Positions 56,119-64,000 of a stretch of 64,000 nucleotides of DNA are shown here, one piece after another. A program made the translations under genes and the position numbers. Below the pieces are notes generated by a model that did no database searches, was not told the origin of the DNA, and was given only the letters and a program-made list of their open reading frames with translations. This DNA is from AP-15 sp963812675 (lineage in GTDB: Bacteria; Pseudomonadota; Alphaproteobacteria; ATCC43930; CGMCC-115725). Position 1 is the stretch's first letter, and every line of letters begins with the position of its first letter. The DNA lies in contig CAWEWR010000007.1 in the NCBI GenBank assembly GCA_963812675.1, positions 620,001 through 684,000 of the forward strand, in the 5' to 3' direction.

Positions 56119-57444
56119 TCAGTCGTCGTATTCGAGCGAAATGTCTTTTCCGGTGTAGTCGGGCATGAAGGCCGCCGCTACCAAACTCACGGCTGCGCAC
56201 GCGGCAATGTAGATCGAGATCGCATAGCCCGTCTGATACGCGGCGAACAATGCAGTGGCGATCAAAGGCGCCGGCCCGCCGGCAATGACCGAGGCCAGCT
56301 GATAGCCCAATGAGGCACCGCTATAGCGCAGTCGCGGGGTAAATGCTTCCGCTATCAACGCGGCTTGTGGCCCGTACTGCATATCATGCGGGATCAGCGA
56401 CAGGACGATGGCGATGAACACCGCCGAGGGGTAGGCGGTGTCCACCATGCCGAAATAGAGGAACCCGAACAAACCGACTGTCGCAGCGCCGATCAGGTAC
56501 ATTTTCTTGCGCCCGATGCGGTCGGAAATATGGCCTGACAGCGGTATCGTGACCAACGAGACGCAAGCCGCGACCAGCACCGCGCTCAGGATCAGATTGC
56601 GCGACATATGCAGCGTGCCGACGGCGTAGGCGAAGATGAAGGCGGTGAAGATGTAGAACGGCGCCTGCTCGGCCATCCTCAGCAATGCCGACAGGATGAT
56701 TTCCTTTGGCTGCCTCTTGATGACTTCGAGAATCGGGGCTTTCTCAATTCTGCGCGTATTGAGTAGGTGCTGGAATACCGGGGTCTCGAGAATGCCGAGC
56801 CGGATCCACAGGCCGACCGCGACGAGGATGATCGACAGCACGAACGGTATGCGCCAGCCCCAGACCGCGAACTGATCGCCCGACCAGGCGCTGAACGCCA
56901 GTATCGCAAGATTGGCGAGGAAGAGGCCACACGGCACGCCGAACTGCGGCCAGGACGCCACCAGTCCGCGCTGACCGTGATGGCGCGACCATTCCATTGC
57001 CAGCAGCACCGAGCCGCCCCATTCGCCGCCGACCCCGATGCCTTGGACCATGCGCAGGAAAGTCAAGATCACCGCGCCCCATATGCCGATCGACTGGTAG
57101 GTCGGAACAAACGCGATCAGGAAGGTCGCAATCCCCATGCACAGCAGTGTGGCGATCAAGGTCGCTTTGCGGCCGATGCGGTCGCCGTAATGGCCGAATA
57201 TCGCGGCGCCGATCGGGCGGCCGACAAAACCGATGAAATAGGTGCCGAAGGCCGCCAATGTCGCGGTTAATGGATCTTCGTTGGGAAAGTAGAGTTTGCC
57301 GAAGATCAGTCCGGCCGCGGTGCCGTAGATGAAGAAATCATACCATTCGATCGTCGTGCCGATCGTCGACGCAATGACTGCTTTGCGCAGCTGTGCGCTG
57401 TGACCGGACGCCGACAGCGTCTCGTAGGTGGCCGCGCTCGCCAT
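56119..57444 (-). CDS. MFS transporter of the metabolite:H+ symporter (MHS) family
   Basis: A 441-residue membrane protein with 12 predicted helices. Family signatures are 'STIGTTIEWYDFFIYGTAAG' near the N-terminus, 'RPIGAAIFGHYGDRIGRKAT' (loop 2-3), 'RMVQGIGVGGEWGGSVLLAM' (helix 5 region) and 'LSGHISDRIGRKKMYLIGA' (loop 8-9). Relatives import dicarboxylates, alpha-ketoglutarate, proline/betaine or shikimate with protons. The ligand cannot be read. ATG 57444 has GGGAG upstream. The gene is transcribed alone. Confidence 0.92.
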   Translation of the reverse strand: MASAATYETLSASGHSAQLRKAVIASTIGTTIEWYDFFIYGTAAGLIFGKLYFPNEDPLTATLAAFGTYFIGFVGRPIGAAIFGHYGDRIGRKATLIATLLCMGIATFLIAFVPTYQSIGIWGAVILTFLRMVQGIGVGGEWGGSVLLAMEWSRHHGQRGLVASWPQFGVPCGLFLANLAILAFSAWSGDQFAVWGWRIPFVLSIILVAVGLWIRLGILETPVFQHLLNTRRIEKAPILEVIKRQPKEIILSALLRMAEQAPFYIFTAFIFAYAVGTLHMSRNLILSAVLVAACVSLVTIPLSGHISDRIGRKKMYLIGAATVGLFGFLYFGMVDTAYPSAVFIAIVLSLIPHDMQYGPQAALIAEAFTPRLRYSGASLGYQLASVIAGGPAPLIATALFAAYQTGYAISIYIAACAAVSLVAAAFMPDYTGKDISLEYDD

Positions 57445-57562
57445 CGATGATCTCCCAGCCGTTTCCTCGCCCCGCGGAGACAGGCTCCGCTGTCTGCCGT
57501 ATCAGAACAATTTAGCCTCTGAATTAGTTTCCGTCATAGCCCCGCCGTAGTGTCGCCAGATC

Positions 57563-57670
57563 CTAACGGGCGATGACGCCGATCGCAGAATTCTCGAATA
57601 TCGAGACGTAGAATTTCGCCGCTTCCTCGGCCTGATCGTCGAACCACAGACAGGGCGTGATCTTCTGCAC
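57563..57670 (-). pseudogene. N-terminal fragment of a PhnB/3-demethylubiquinone methyltransferase-like VOC protein
   Basis: From GTG 57668-57670 it reads 'QKITPCLWFDDQAEEAAKFY' then 'VSIFENSAIGVIAR' and a stop. This is the usual first 30 residues of PF06983-type proteins; the remaining 120 or so residues are missing. No ribosome site precedes it. It is a gene relic between the MFS and DinB genes. Confidence 0.65.
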
Positions 57671-57722
57671 AAAAGCCCCGGCGATTCCCCTCGAGGCCGA
57701 TGTGAGCTACGGTCGAGCGGTC

Positions 57723-58286
57723 TCAGTCCGGCCAAATTGTTCCCTCGGTCCACCCAAGCTCGGCGAATTCCGCAGCGCGCAGCGGCGCCTCTGCGACCGC
57801 GAAGAACTCCTCGAGCTGCGGCGGCGGTACGGCAGTGCCGCTGAGCATCGCGTGCGCCTGGCCACGATGATGGATCTGGTGCTGGAACAGATGCAGCAGA
57901 AGGCGGTCCGCACGCTCCGTCTGCACGCGTGCGCCGCGGGGCACGTGAATAATCTGATCGGCGCCGGCTTCGTCCAGCACCTCGCACCATGCGATCAATC
58001 TGCGATCAACCGCTGCCTGCGCCGCCCGCAGGCCCGGGACGGTCGGGCAGGGCACGGGATCCGCCCATGCGGCGGGGCCGAGCGTGCCGCCTTCCAGGGC
58101 ATCGACGTAAAACCGGTCGATGACCAGGATATGGTTAAGGGTTGCTTGGATCGACGGGAAAAAGCCGGTTCGCGGGGCCTCGAACTCCGCCGGCGTCAAG
58201 TTGGCACAAGCCGCGAGCAAGCGATGGTTCGCCCAGGCGTTGTTGTACGCCATCGCGCGCAGGGTCTGAAGGCGTGAGGCAGGCAT
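57723..58286 (-). CDS. DinB family protein
   Basis: A 187-residue four-helix-bundle protein. The metal-binding histidines are in 'ATLNHILVIDRFYVDALEGG' and 'LLLHLFQHQIHHRGQAHAML', the HxxxH arrangement of DinB/YfiT-type proteins. These are often damage- or stress-inducible metal-dependent transferases such as thiol transferases; no substrate is evident. ATG 58284-58286 has AGGAG upstream, so the longer frame to 58664 is rejected. It follows the DUF2255 gene by 28 nt in the same direction. Confidence 0.88.
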   Translation of the reverse strand: MPASRLQTLRAMAYNNAWANHRLLAACANLTPAEFEAPRTGFFPSIQATLNHILVIDRFYVDALEGGTLGPAAWADPVPCPTVPGLRAAQAAVDRRLIAWCEVLDEAGADQIIHVPRGARVQTERADRLLLHLFQHQIHHRGQAHAMLSGTAVPPPQLEEFFAVAEAPLRAAEFAELGWTEGTIWPD

Positions 58287-58314
58287 GGAGTTCTCCTGGT
58301 TGCAGGGCGACGGG

Positions 58315-58677
58315 TCAGCGCGGTTCCAGCCGCAATGTAGTCGGCAGAACCTCGGCGCGAACCATCGACTGCGCGTAGGGGCTCGGCTGATACTTACGCA
58401 AATATTCGCGGCTGGCCCGCGCAATCGAAGCGGAGTCGCTTGCCGGGAGCGCCTGAACCCTGAGGCGGCGGCCGTCAAACTCCAAAGTGGCGGACCCGCC
58501 CGTCGCGAGGTCCCGGTACCAACGCCCCCTGCTGCCGCGCACCGAACGCACGAAGACCTCGTCTCCGACCGCCACCACCCAGATGACCACCGCACTCGCG
58601 GGGTGTTTCTCGGTCCGGATCGCGACTTCCCGGTGATCGCGCAACTCACGCAGGGTGTCCGCATCGAATTTCGCCAT
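58315..58677 (-). CDS. DUF2255 family protein
   Basis: A 120-residue protein: 'KFDADTLRELRDHREVAIRT', 'VVIWVVAVGDEVFVRSVRG' and 'GRWYRDLATGGSATLEFDGR' match the split-barrel, flavin-reductase-like DUF2255 family. Its biochemical role is unknown, though the fold is shared with pyridoxamine oxidase-like and F420-binding proteins. AAAGGAG precedes the ATG. Probably co-transcribed with the DinB gene. Confidence 0.85.
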   Translation of the reverse strand: MAKFDADTLRELRDHREVAIRTEKHPASAVVIWVVAVGDEVFVRSVRGSRGRWYRDLATGGSATLEFDGRRLRVQALPASDSASIARASREYLRKYQPSPYAQSMVRAEVLPTTLRLEPR

Positions 58678-58923
58678 TGCCTTTCTCCTTTATGGCTTCG
58701 TCGTTCTTGGCTCCCGTGAGCCTCTACGTGTTCCCAAATCGAGGAAGGGCGAATTCAGAATAGCTTTCGATGGGGTCATCGGCCGCGAAGGCGGAGCCTC
58801 CCTGGCACCCATTGCGGATCAAATTCAGCGGCGCGATCGTCGACCACCTGGTGATATTCTCGATCGCGGCAGCACGGCAACTCGCATTTAGCGGGCCTTA
58901 AGGCACAGTAGCGAGGCACGGAT

Positions 58924-59832
58924 ATGGAACGGAAGAAGGCATCGGATTTCCCGCAAGGACTTTTGGACCTGTTCGATGGATATGTGCACGGCGGGATGAG
59001 CCGCCGCGACTTTTTGGATGGAGCGCAAAAATTTGCCGTCGGCGGCGTGACTGCGGCAGCGCTCTTTCAGATGCTCAGGCCCAATTATGCGTGGGCCATA
59101 CAAATTCCGGCGGACGACAAACGGATCAAGGCGGAATACGACACGGTGCCGTCGCCGCAGGGCAACGGAAATATCAAGGGCTATCTCGTGCGGCCGGCGA
59201 ATGCGGCCAAATTGCCCTCTGTCCTGGTCATCCACGAGAACCGTGGCCTCAATCCCTATATCGAAGACGTTGCGCGACGGCTGGCGGTGGCCGATTTCAT
59301 CGCCTTCGCGCCCGATGGGCTGACTTCGGTCGGCGGCTATCCCGGAGATGACGAGAAGGGCGCAGCGCTATTCGGCCAGGTCGACCGCGGCAAAATGATG
59401 GAAGATTTCCTCGCTGCGGCAATGTGGCTGAAATCGCGCCCGGACAGCACCGGCAAGCTCGGCGCCGTCGGTTTCTGCTTCGGCGGCGGCGTCGTCAATC
59501 AGTTGGCGGTGCGCATGGGCCCGGATCTAGCCGCAGCAGTTCCCTTCTACGGAGCTCAACCGAGTGCTGCCGACGCGGCCAAGATCAAGGCGCCGATAAA
59601 TGCGCAATACGGCGAACTCGACACGCGCATTACCGACGGATGGCCAGCCTTTGATGCCGCTCTGACGCAGGCGCAGGTGCCGCACGAGGGCCATATCTAC
59701 AAGGGCGCCAATCACGGCTTTCACAACGACACCACGCCTCGTTACGATGAAGCCGCAGCCAAAGAAGCCTGGCAGCACACCCTCGATTGGCTCAATACCT
59801 ACCTCCGGGTTGAACAGAAGACGTCCGGCTAA
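58924..59832 (+). CDS. Dienelactone hydrolase family protein, exported
   Basis: A 302-residue protein. An N-terminal twin-arginine leader, 'GMSRRDFLDGAQKFAVGG', precedes a dienelactone-hydrolase domain with nucleophile cysteine in 'GAVGFCFGGGVVNQLA', an acid in 'NAQYGELDTRI' and the histidine in 'GANHGFHNDTTPRY'. The whole triad is therefore Cys-Asp-His. Homologues of this exported type (YghX-like) are carboxymethylenebutenolidase-related with unclear substrates. The ATG has only a weak ribosome site. Confidence 0.88.
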   Translation: MERKKASDFPQGLLDLFDGYVHGGMSRRDFLDGAQKFAVGGVTAAALFQMLRPNYAWAIQIPADDKRIKAEYDTVPSPQGNGNIKGYLVRPANAAKLPSVLVIHENRGLNPYIEDVARRLAVADFIAFAPDGLTSVGGYPGDDEKGAALFGQVDRGKMMEDFLAAAMWLKSRPDSTGKLGAVGFCFGGGVVNQLAVRMGPDLAAAVPFYGAQPSAADAAKIKAPINAQYGELDTRITDGWPAFDAALTQAQVPHEGHIYKGANHGFHNDTTPRYDEAAAKEAWQHTLDWLNTYLRVEQKTSG

Positions 59833-60243
59833 TCTTTCTTCGCGCGCCGACCTGTCGGCAGGGCCGCCTGGACGCGACGCGAACAGTCCGCGACAAATCG
59901 AGCCGGCGATCCGCCACATCGCCAATCGCCTTCGCGGCTACCGGGGTCGTCTGCTTCTGGAATAATGGACATGATATTTAATCTTGCCGGCGTGCCCGAG
60001 CTGCCAGACGAGAATTGGACGCTGGACAGATAAATTATTCTCTCCGCCGCTCGAGTTGGCGAAGCGTCGGCACGCGGACGTTTTCGGTCGGTGAACTGTG
60101 ACCCGGCTCACACGTCTCATCGACGAGGGATGGATAGCATACGCAAGGGAATGGACCCGGGCGATCAGCGCCGCGGGTGGGACCCGGGTTGTCGCGGCCG
60201 GGGCGAGGCCGCGCCTTCATTAACGCAAAGGGAGATACGGAAT
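59833..60243. other. Intergenic region before the repeat protein
   Basis: 411 nt between the dienelactone hydrolase and the 658-residue repeat-protein gene. I see no RNA gene or recognisable protein fragment. An AT-rich patch (59965-60045) could hold the promoter of the rightward gene. The open frame that continues upstream of the chosen start into this region has biased but unremarkable composition. Confidence 0.45.
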
Positions 60244-62220
60244 ATGAGTAGGACTCATGGGCTTGCCGAGAAACGAACCGCGGGCGGCAAGAGCGCAAGG
60301 AGCGCGGAAACCGCAGTCGTCGGCGGCGATCATAGTGCCGAGAGCGCCCCTTCGGGCCCGGCGGCAGCCGCCGCGGGCGGTAACGGCGCCCCACTCCCCA
60401 TCGTCCACGACCTCGGCATGTTCCAGGGCGTCGCCGGCGGGACAGCCGCAGCGGCAGCCTCGGCCGCTGCGATCGGCCAAGCCGCCGTGGCCGGTGGCGA
60501 AGCACCGCCCGCCATCCCGTCCGCTCCGGCCGGCCAGGTCGCCGTGGCCGGCGGCCACGCAGCGGCCGGCATCCCGTCTGCTCCGGCCGTCGCAGGCGGC
60601 GATCCGGTGGTGGCCGAAGCATCCGTCGCGCGTGCCGGCGGCGATACGGCGCTCGGCCGCGGACTGCCGACATTCCACGTGTACGGCCCGCGCGGCCACG
60701 TCATGACCGAGACCGCGGTCCCCGGCCTCGGCGATGTCGGCAACAACCCGAACTACATACAGCGTGGCAGCACGGCGCATTTCGTCGTTTTCTACGACAG
60801 CGCGCTCGGCAATGCCGGCGCCAGCGCCGCCGATGCCGTGCTCGGCAAGTGTGAGGCGGACTTCAACACCTTGCGCGGCTGGTTCAGCAACACCACACCG
60901 GGCAGCCTGCCGTTCAATATCTACATCACCACCGCCAGCAACGGCGCCAGTCACGCGAGCTGCTCGTCGACCACGCTCTACCTGGGCGCCAATTCGAGCA
61001 ATCCGATCAACAACTCTTTCGTCCTCCAGTTGCTGATCGCCGAAGAGGATGAGGTGTTCGAAGCCGCGTTCGACCATGGCTGGAATTGCGGCGCCAGCAA
61101 CGGCGAGGGTCTTTCCCGCGTGCTGGCCAACGATCTTTATCCTGGCGTCGAGCCGTCCAACTTCGTCTCCTCGGCGTCCTGGCTCGACGCGCCTGGGCGC
61201 CCTGACTGGATCAACAACACCGAGGGCACCGACCAGCACTACGTATCGATCGGCTGCTCGGTACTGTTCCTCAACTGGATGCGCTTTCAGCTGGGCTACA
61301 GCTGGACCCAGATAATTGCCGCCGGGGACTCGACCCTGGCGAAGACCTACCAGAGGCTCACCGGCCAGACCGACGGCTACGCATTGTTCACGGCGCTGAT
61401 GGATCGCACCTATCCGCGCGGTACCCCCTCGGGGCTGACGACCGACAACCCATTCCCGCTCCAGGATGTTGCCTATACCGCCGTCTTCCGCCCCGGCAGC
61501 GGCGCGGAATGGGTGGTGCCCGCACAACCCTGGTCGGCCATGTTCAACACCATCAACGGCTACTTCAAGCAGGGTCTGTACGCCCAGGCGCTGAATATAG
61601 CGGCCGACGACAACAACATCTTGTATTCGGCCGTTTTCCGCCCCGGCAGCGGCGCCGAATGGGTGGTGCCGGCCGAACCATGGTCGTCGATTGCGACCGT
61701 CATCGACAACTACTTCAAGCAAGGCCTGTACGTCAGCGCACTCGGTATCGCGGAGGCCGGCAACGAAGTTCTGTACTCCGCCGTATTCCGCCCTGGCAGC
61801 GGTGCCGAATGGGTGGTCTCGGCCCAGCCCTGGTCGCAATTCGCCACGACGGTAAACAACTACTTCAAGCAAGGCCTCTACGTGGCAGCGATTGCCGCGA
61901 CGATCCAGAACGGCGTGGTGCTGTATTCCGCTGCCTTCCGTCCCGGCACCGGCGCGGAATGGGTGGTCTCCGCACAGCCCTGGTCGAGCTTCGCACCAAC
62001 CGTGGACAACTATTTCAAGCAAGGCCTCTATGCGGCCGGCATCGCGGTGGTCGAGAGTTCGAACGGGCCGCTCTATACGGCGGTATTTCGTCCCGGTCCG
62101 GGCGGTGCGGAATGGGTTCTCGGCAATTACTTGTGGAAAGATCTCGCCAAGCAAATAGACACGTATTTCGCCGAGGGCCTCTACGCGACCGGTATCGCCG
62201 CCTGCCGGCTCGCGGTCTAG
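60244..62220 (+). CDS. 658-residue protein: Ala/Gly-rich N-terminus, peptidase-like middle, five exact-period 50-residue repeats
   Basis: Three parts. Residues 1-160 are low-complexity Ala/Gly/Pro with imperfect repeats ('GQAAVAGGEAPPAIPSAP', 'GQVAVAGGHAAAGIPSAP'). Residues 170-400 form a domain with 'AEEDEVFEAAFDHGWNCGAS', 'NGEGLSRVLANDLYP' and 'YVSIGCSVLFLNWMRFQLGY', reminiscent of a family annotated as putative secreted proteins or peptidases; no HExxH zinc motif is seen. Residues 410-655 hold five repeats ('LYSAVFRPGSGAEWVV', 'YFKQGLY') at exactly 150-nt spacing (61471, 61621, 61771, 61921, 62071), resembling BTRD1-type tandem repeats. No signal peptide is visible. ATG 60244 has AAAGGGAG upstream. 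Confidence 0.78.
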   Translation: MSRTHGLAEKRTAGGKSARSAETAVVGGDHSAESAPSGPAAAAAGGNGAPLPIVHDLGMFQGVAGGTAAAAASAAAIGQAAVAGGEAPPAIPSAPAGQVAVAGGHAAAGIPSAPAVAGGDPVVAEASVARAGGDTALGRGLPTFHVYGPRGHVMTETAVPGLGDVGNNPNYIQRGSTAHFVVFYDSALGNAGASAADAVLGKCEADFNTLRGWFSNTTPGSLPFNIYITTASNGASHASCSSTTLYLGANSSNPINNSFVLQLLIAEEDEVFEAAFDHGWNCGASNGEGLSRVLANDLYPGVEPSNFVSSASWLDAPGRPDWINNTEGTDQHYVSIGCSVLFLNWMRFQLGYSWTQIIAAGDSTLAKTYQRLTGQTDGYALFTALMDRTYPRGTPSGLTTDNPFPLQDVAYTAVFRPGSGAEWVVPAQPWSAMFNTINGYFKQGLYAQALNIAADDNNILYSAVFRPGSGAEWVVPAEPWSSIATVIDNYFKQGLYVSALGIAEAGNEVLYSAVFRPGSGAEWVVSAQPWSQFATTVNNYFKQGLYVAAIAATIQNGVVLYSAAFRPGTGAEWVVSAQPWSSFAPTVDNYFKQGLYAAGIAVVESSNGPLYTAVFRPGPGGAEWVLGNYLWKDLAKQIDTYFAEGLYATGIAACRLAV

Positions 62221-62240
62221 CGCTACCAGCGAAGCCTCCG

Positions 62241-62275
62241 CCCTAACCCTCCCTCGCTCGCGGGGGAGGAAAGGG
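62241..62275. repeat. CCCTCCCTCGC palindrome after the repeat-protein gene
   Basis: CCCTAACCCTCCCTCGC - TC - GCGGGGGAGGAAAGGG. A shorter, imperfect member of the same palindrome family as 48236-48281, 20 nt after the stop codon, where it may help end transcription. Confidence 0.7.
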
Positions 62276-62453
62276 AGCCAACGGGGTCGCCACCTGTTTT
62301 TTTTGAAGAAGCCGAGATTCGTTATGTAGAGGAGGGAGGAGCGGAGCGGCAAGAGGACAAGGCATCGGCTTAGTGCCGGGTTGAATGTCTGGTGGCTTGC
62401 TTAGCGGGCGGGAAGCACATAAAAAAACAACCCGCTGGGGAGGGATTTGTGCC

Positions 62454-62942
62454 ATGTCCTGTGGGTACCGGTTTCGAGCGCCTCGCGCTCTTCCTGCATC
62501 GCCCGTTCTTTGCTTGGCCGGCGCATTGTTGATTTCCGGTTGCAGCGACCTGAAGAAGGCGATCGGGCTCGAACGAACATCGCCGGACGAGTTCGCCGTC
62601 GAATCGCGCGCGCCGCTGACGATGCCGCCCGACTTCAATCTGCGCCCGCCGCAGCCCGGCGCCGCCCGGCCGCAAGAGAAGAGTTCCGATCAGCAGGCCC
62701 GCCAAGTCATCGAACAGGCGGGACCTGGCGAGCCTGGCAAGCAGGCGCCCGATTTCCGCCTGCGCCGTGCCGAGGACGGGCTCCCCGACATCGGCGCCCG
62801 CAGCGGTCAGGCGCCCGACCCGAACGCGGTAGTCGGGGAGCAGAGCCTGTCGAGCAAGCTTCTGGACTACCAGCCGAACACTGGAGCCCAGCCCGCGCCA
62901 GTCGAGAAACGCGAGACCACCCCGCTGAAGGGGGTTTATTGA
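62454..62942 (+). CDS. bamF: DUF3035 lipoprotein (BamF-type component of the alphaproteobacterial BAM complex)
   Basis: A 162-residue lipoprotein. The signal 'PVLCLAGALLISGC' has a lipobox with Cys, followed by 'SDLKKAIGLERTSPDEFAVE' and 'SRAPLTMPPDFNLRPPQPG', the DUF3035 core. This family is the small BamF subunit that assists outer-membrane protein insertion in alphaproteobacteria. ATG 62454 has GGGGAGGG upstream; the frame's earlier ATG at 62385 lacks one. As in other alphaproteobacteria it is followed directly by an M16 peptidase gene, which starts in its stop codon. Confidence 0.88.
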   Translation: MSCGYRFRAPRALPASPVLCLAGALLISGCSDLKKAIGLERTSPDEFAVESRAPLTMPPDFNLRPPQPGAARPQEKSSDQQARQVIEQAGPGEPGKQAPDFRLRRAEDGLPDIGARSGQAPDPNAVVGEQSLSSKLLDYQPNTGAQPAPVEKRETTPLKGVY

Positions 62943-64000
62943 CCGACCGGCGCAGCAGCCTCTTTCCTCGCGAATGCGGGGGGAGAGGCATAGCGTTGGT
63001 CGCTGTCGCGTGCGTCGCATTGGCTCTGCTTGCGGCGCCCGCATCGGCGCAGCGTTTCGGTGCCGAAAGTTTCACCCTCGGCAACGGGATGGAGGTTGTG
63101 GTCGCGCCGAACCATCGCGTCCCGGCAGTGGTGCAGATGGTCTGGTACAAGGTGGGGGCTGCTGACGACCCGCTCGGGAAATCCGGCGTAGCCCATTTCC
63201 TCGAACATCTGATGTTCAAGGGAACGGCGGCCAACCCGCCGGGCGCCTTCACGGCTCAGATCGCACGCAACGGCGGGCGCGACAACGCATTCACGACTCA
63301 AGACTATACCGTCTTTCACGAGACGATCGCGCGAGACCGGCTGGACCTTGTGATGCGGCTGGAAGCGGACCGCATGACCGGGCTGGTGCTCGACGACAAG
63401 GTCGTGCTGCCCGAGCGCGACGTCGTTCTCGAGGAGCGGCGCATGCGCATCGACAATGAGCCGGCGGCCTTGCTCGGCGAGCAGCTTCGCGCCGCGCTGT
63501 TCCTTCACCATCCTTACCGCAATCCGACGATCGGCTGGATTAACGAAATCCGTCTGCTCGGCACCGAAGACGCGCTCGCTTCCTATCGCAAATGGTATGC
63601 CCCCAATAACGCGATCCTGGTGATCGCGGGCGATGTCGATGCGGCCGAAGCGCGCCCGCTCGCCGAACGCTATTTTGGACCGATCCCATCTCAAAGCCTG
63701 CCTGCCCGTGTGCGGGTCGAGGAGCCGCCGCGCTACGCCGCGACGCGGCTGGAAATGAAGAGCGCGCGCGCGGCGCATCCGCAATGGAACCGCTCCTACC
63801 TCGCGCCGAGTTATCGCGCCGGCGCGACGGCGCAGGCCTACCCGCTGCAGGTCCTCGCCGAGATCCTTGGCGGCGGCGCCGGCTCGCGGCTCTACAAGAC
63901 ATTGGTGCTCGACCGCGATCTGGCGCTGTCGGCGGGGGCCCATTATTCGCCGAACACAATCGATCTGACTGTATTCGGCCTCTATGCGAGCCCAAAGCCC
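62939..64000 (+). CDS. M16 family metallopeptidase (pitrilysin-like), 3' end outside window
   Basis: The first 354 codons of an exported peptidase. TTG 62939 overlaps the BamF stop (TTGA) and opens a signal peptide ('VAVACVALALLAAPASA'). The inverted zinc motif HxxEH is in 'SGVAHFLEHLMFKGTAANPP', with the distal Glu about 75 residues later in 'LPERDVVLEERRMRIDNEPA'. 'LGGGAGSRLYKTLVLDRDLA' is a typical later segment. It probably degrades peptides in the periplasm, and a second, usually inactive M16 gene is expected next. The frame is open to the last base. Confidence 0.9.
   Translation, partial: MTDRRSSLFPRECGGRGIALVAVACVALALLAAPASAQRFGAESFTLGNGMEVVVAPNHRVPAVVQMVWYKVGAADDPLGKSGVAHFLEHLMFKGTAANPPGAFTAQIARNGGRDNAFTTQDYTVFHETIARDRLDLVMRLEADRMTGLVLDDKVVLPERDVVLEERRMRIDNEPAALLGEQLRAALFLHHPYRNPTIGWINEIRLLGTEDALASYRKWYAPNNAILVIAGDVDAAEARPLAERYFGPIPSQSLPARVRVEEPPRYAATRLEMKSARAAHPQWNRSYLAPSYRAGATAQAYPLQVLAEILGGGAGSRLYKTLVLDRDLALSAGAHYSPNTIDLTVFGLYASPKP

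Noticed and set aside
61471..62215. 150-nt repeats considered as a DNA-level satellite or CRISPR
   Set aside because: They are in-frame 50-codon protein repeats with synonymous differences, so protein repeats explain them.
60220..62352. 710-codon frame on the minus strand across the repeat-protein gene
   Set aside because: The repeat and signature motifs, ribosome site and stop all support the + strand gene; the antisense frame is Arg/Val/Glu-rich low complexity.
1..64000. tRNA or rRNA genes
   Set aside because: Scanned for the TTCGA-type T-loop with acceptor pairing and for rRNA signatures; nothing convincing was seen, though a covariance-model search would be decisive.

Overview
The window is GC-rich, tightly packed bacterial DNA with a strongly alphaproteobacterial character. 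A BamF-type (DUF3035) lipoprotein gene is followed directly by an M16 peptidase gene. A trpD-trpC-moaC-moeA run is present, along with an MlaC/HpnM-like protein, a solute-binding protein with the 'RRRELITLLGGAAAALPL' leader common in Rhizobiales and Rhodospirillales, a soluble transhydrogenase and coxMSL-type molybdenum hydroxylase genes. I read it as a soil or environmental member of the Rhodospirillales/Rhizobiales side of the class; the species cannot be named from the sequence.

Layout. 0-9.5 kb: the end of an unknown protein, a GFA enzyme, a 1175-residue iron-sulfur flavoprotein, a frameshifted REP-associated transposase between two REP sequences, sthA, and a hydantoinase/carbamoylase-type hydrolase between two MazF toxin-antitoxin pairs. 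9.5-19.1 kb: alpha/beta hydrolase, luciferase-like oxidoreductase, HSL-type esterase, GH15 glycosidase, a tyrosine-rich secreted peptide, an MlaC/HpnM protein and a bifunctional penicillin-binding protein. 19.3-25.7 kb: a leftward molybdenum-hydroxylase operon (FAD subunit, 2Fe-2S subunit, two tandem large subunits, MoaD/ThiS-like protein). 25.8-35.5 kb: arfB, an enolase-superfamily enzyme with RidA, a vanadium haloperoxidase, and a rightward set of small catabolic genes (VOC, NIPSNAP, metallo-beta-lactamase, polysaccharide deacetylase, a 515-residue unknown) with several gene remnants.

35.5-39.1 kb: a polyamine-type ABC transporter operon (one permease frameshifted, no binding protein) coupled to a DUF155/RMD1 gene. 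39.2-40.8 kb: a GIY-YIG nuclease gene enclosed by about 75-bp inverted repeats and split by an IS1595-family element with an 8-bp target duplication. 41-46.5 kb: amidase, solute-binding protein, second luciferase-like oxidoreductase, a divergent sirtuin and an enoyl-CoA hydratase. 46.5-50.1 kb: trpD, trpC-moaC and moeA, where a perfect 46-nt palindrome has joined trpC and moaC into one reading frame. 50.2-56 kb: an accessory stretch with three more toxin-antitoxin pairs, gabD with two decayed partial copies, and several palindromic repeats. 56-64 kb: MFS transporter, DinB, DUF2255, dienelactone hydrolase, a 658-residue protein ending in five exact 50-codon repeats, BamF-like lipoprotein and an M16 peptidase running off the end.

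The most striking theme is repeat-driven gene remodelling. At least four families of short palindromic repeats are scattered through the window, and one family (core CCCTCCCCCGC) repeatedly sits where genes are fused, truncated or interrupted. Together with the RAYT, GIY-YIG, IS1595 and five toxin-antitoxin loci this indicates a genome under active short-repeat rearrangement. All functional calls rest on motif recognition and family knowledge; no database search was run.
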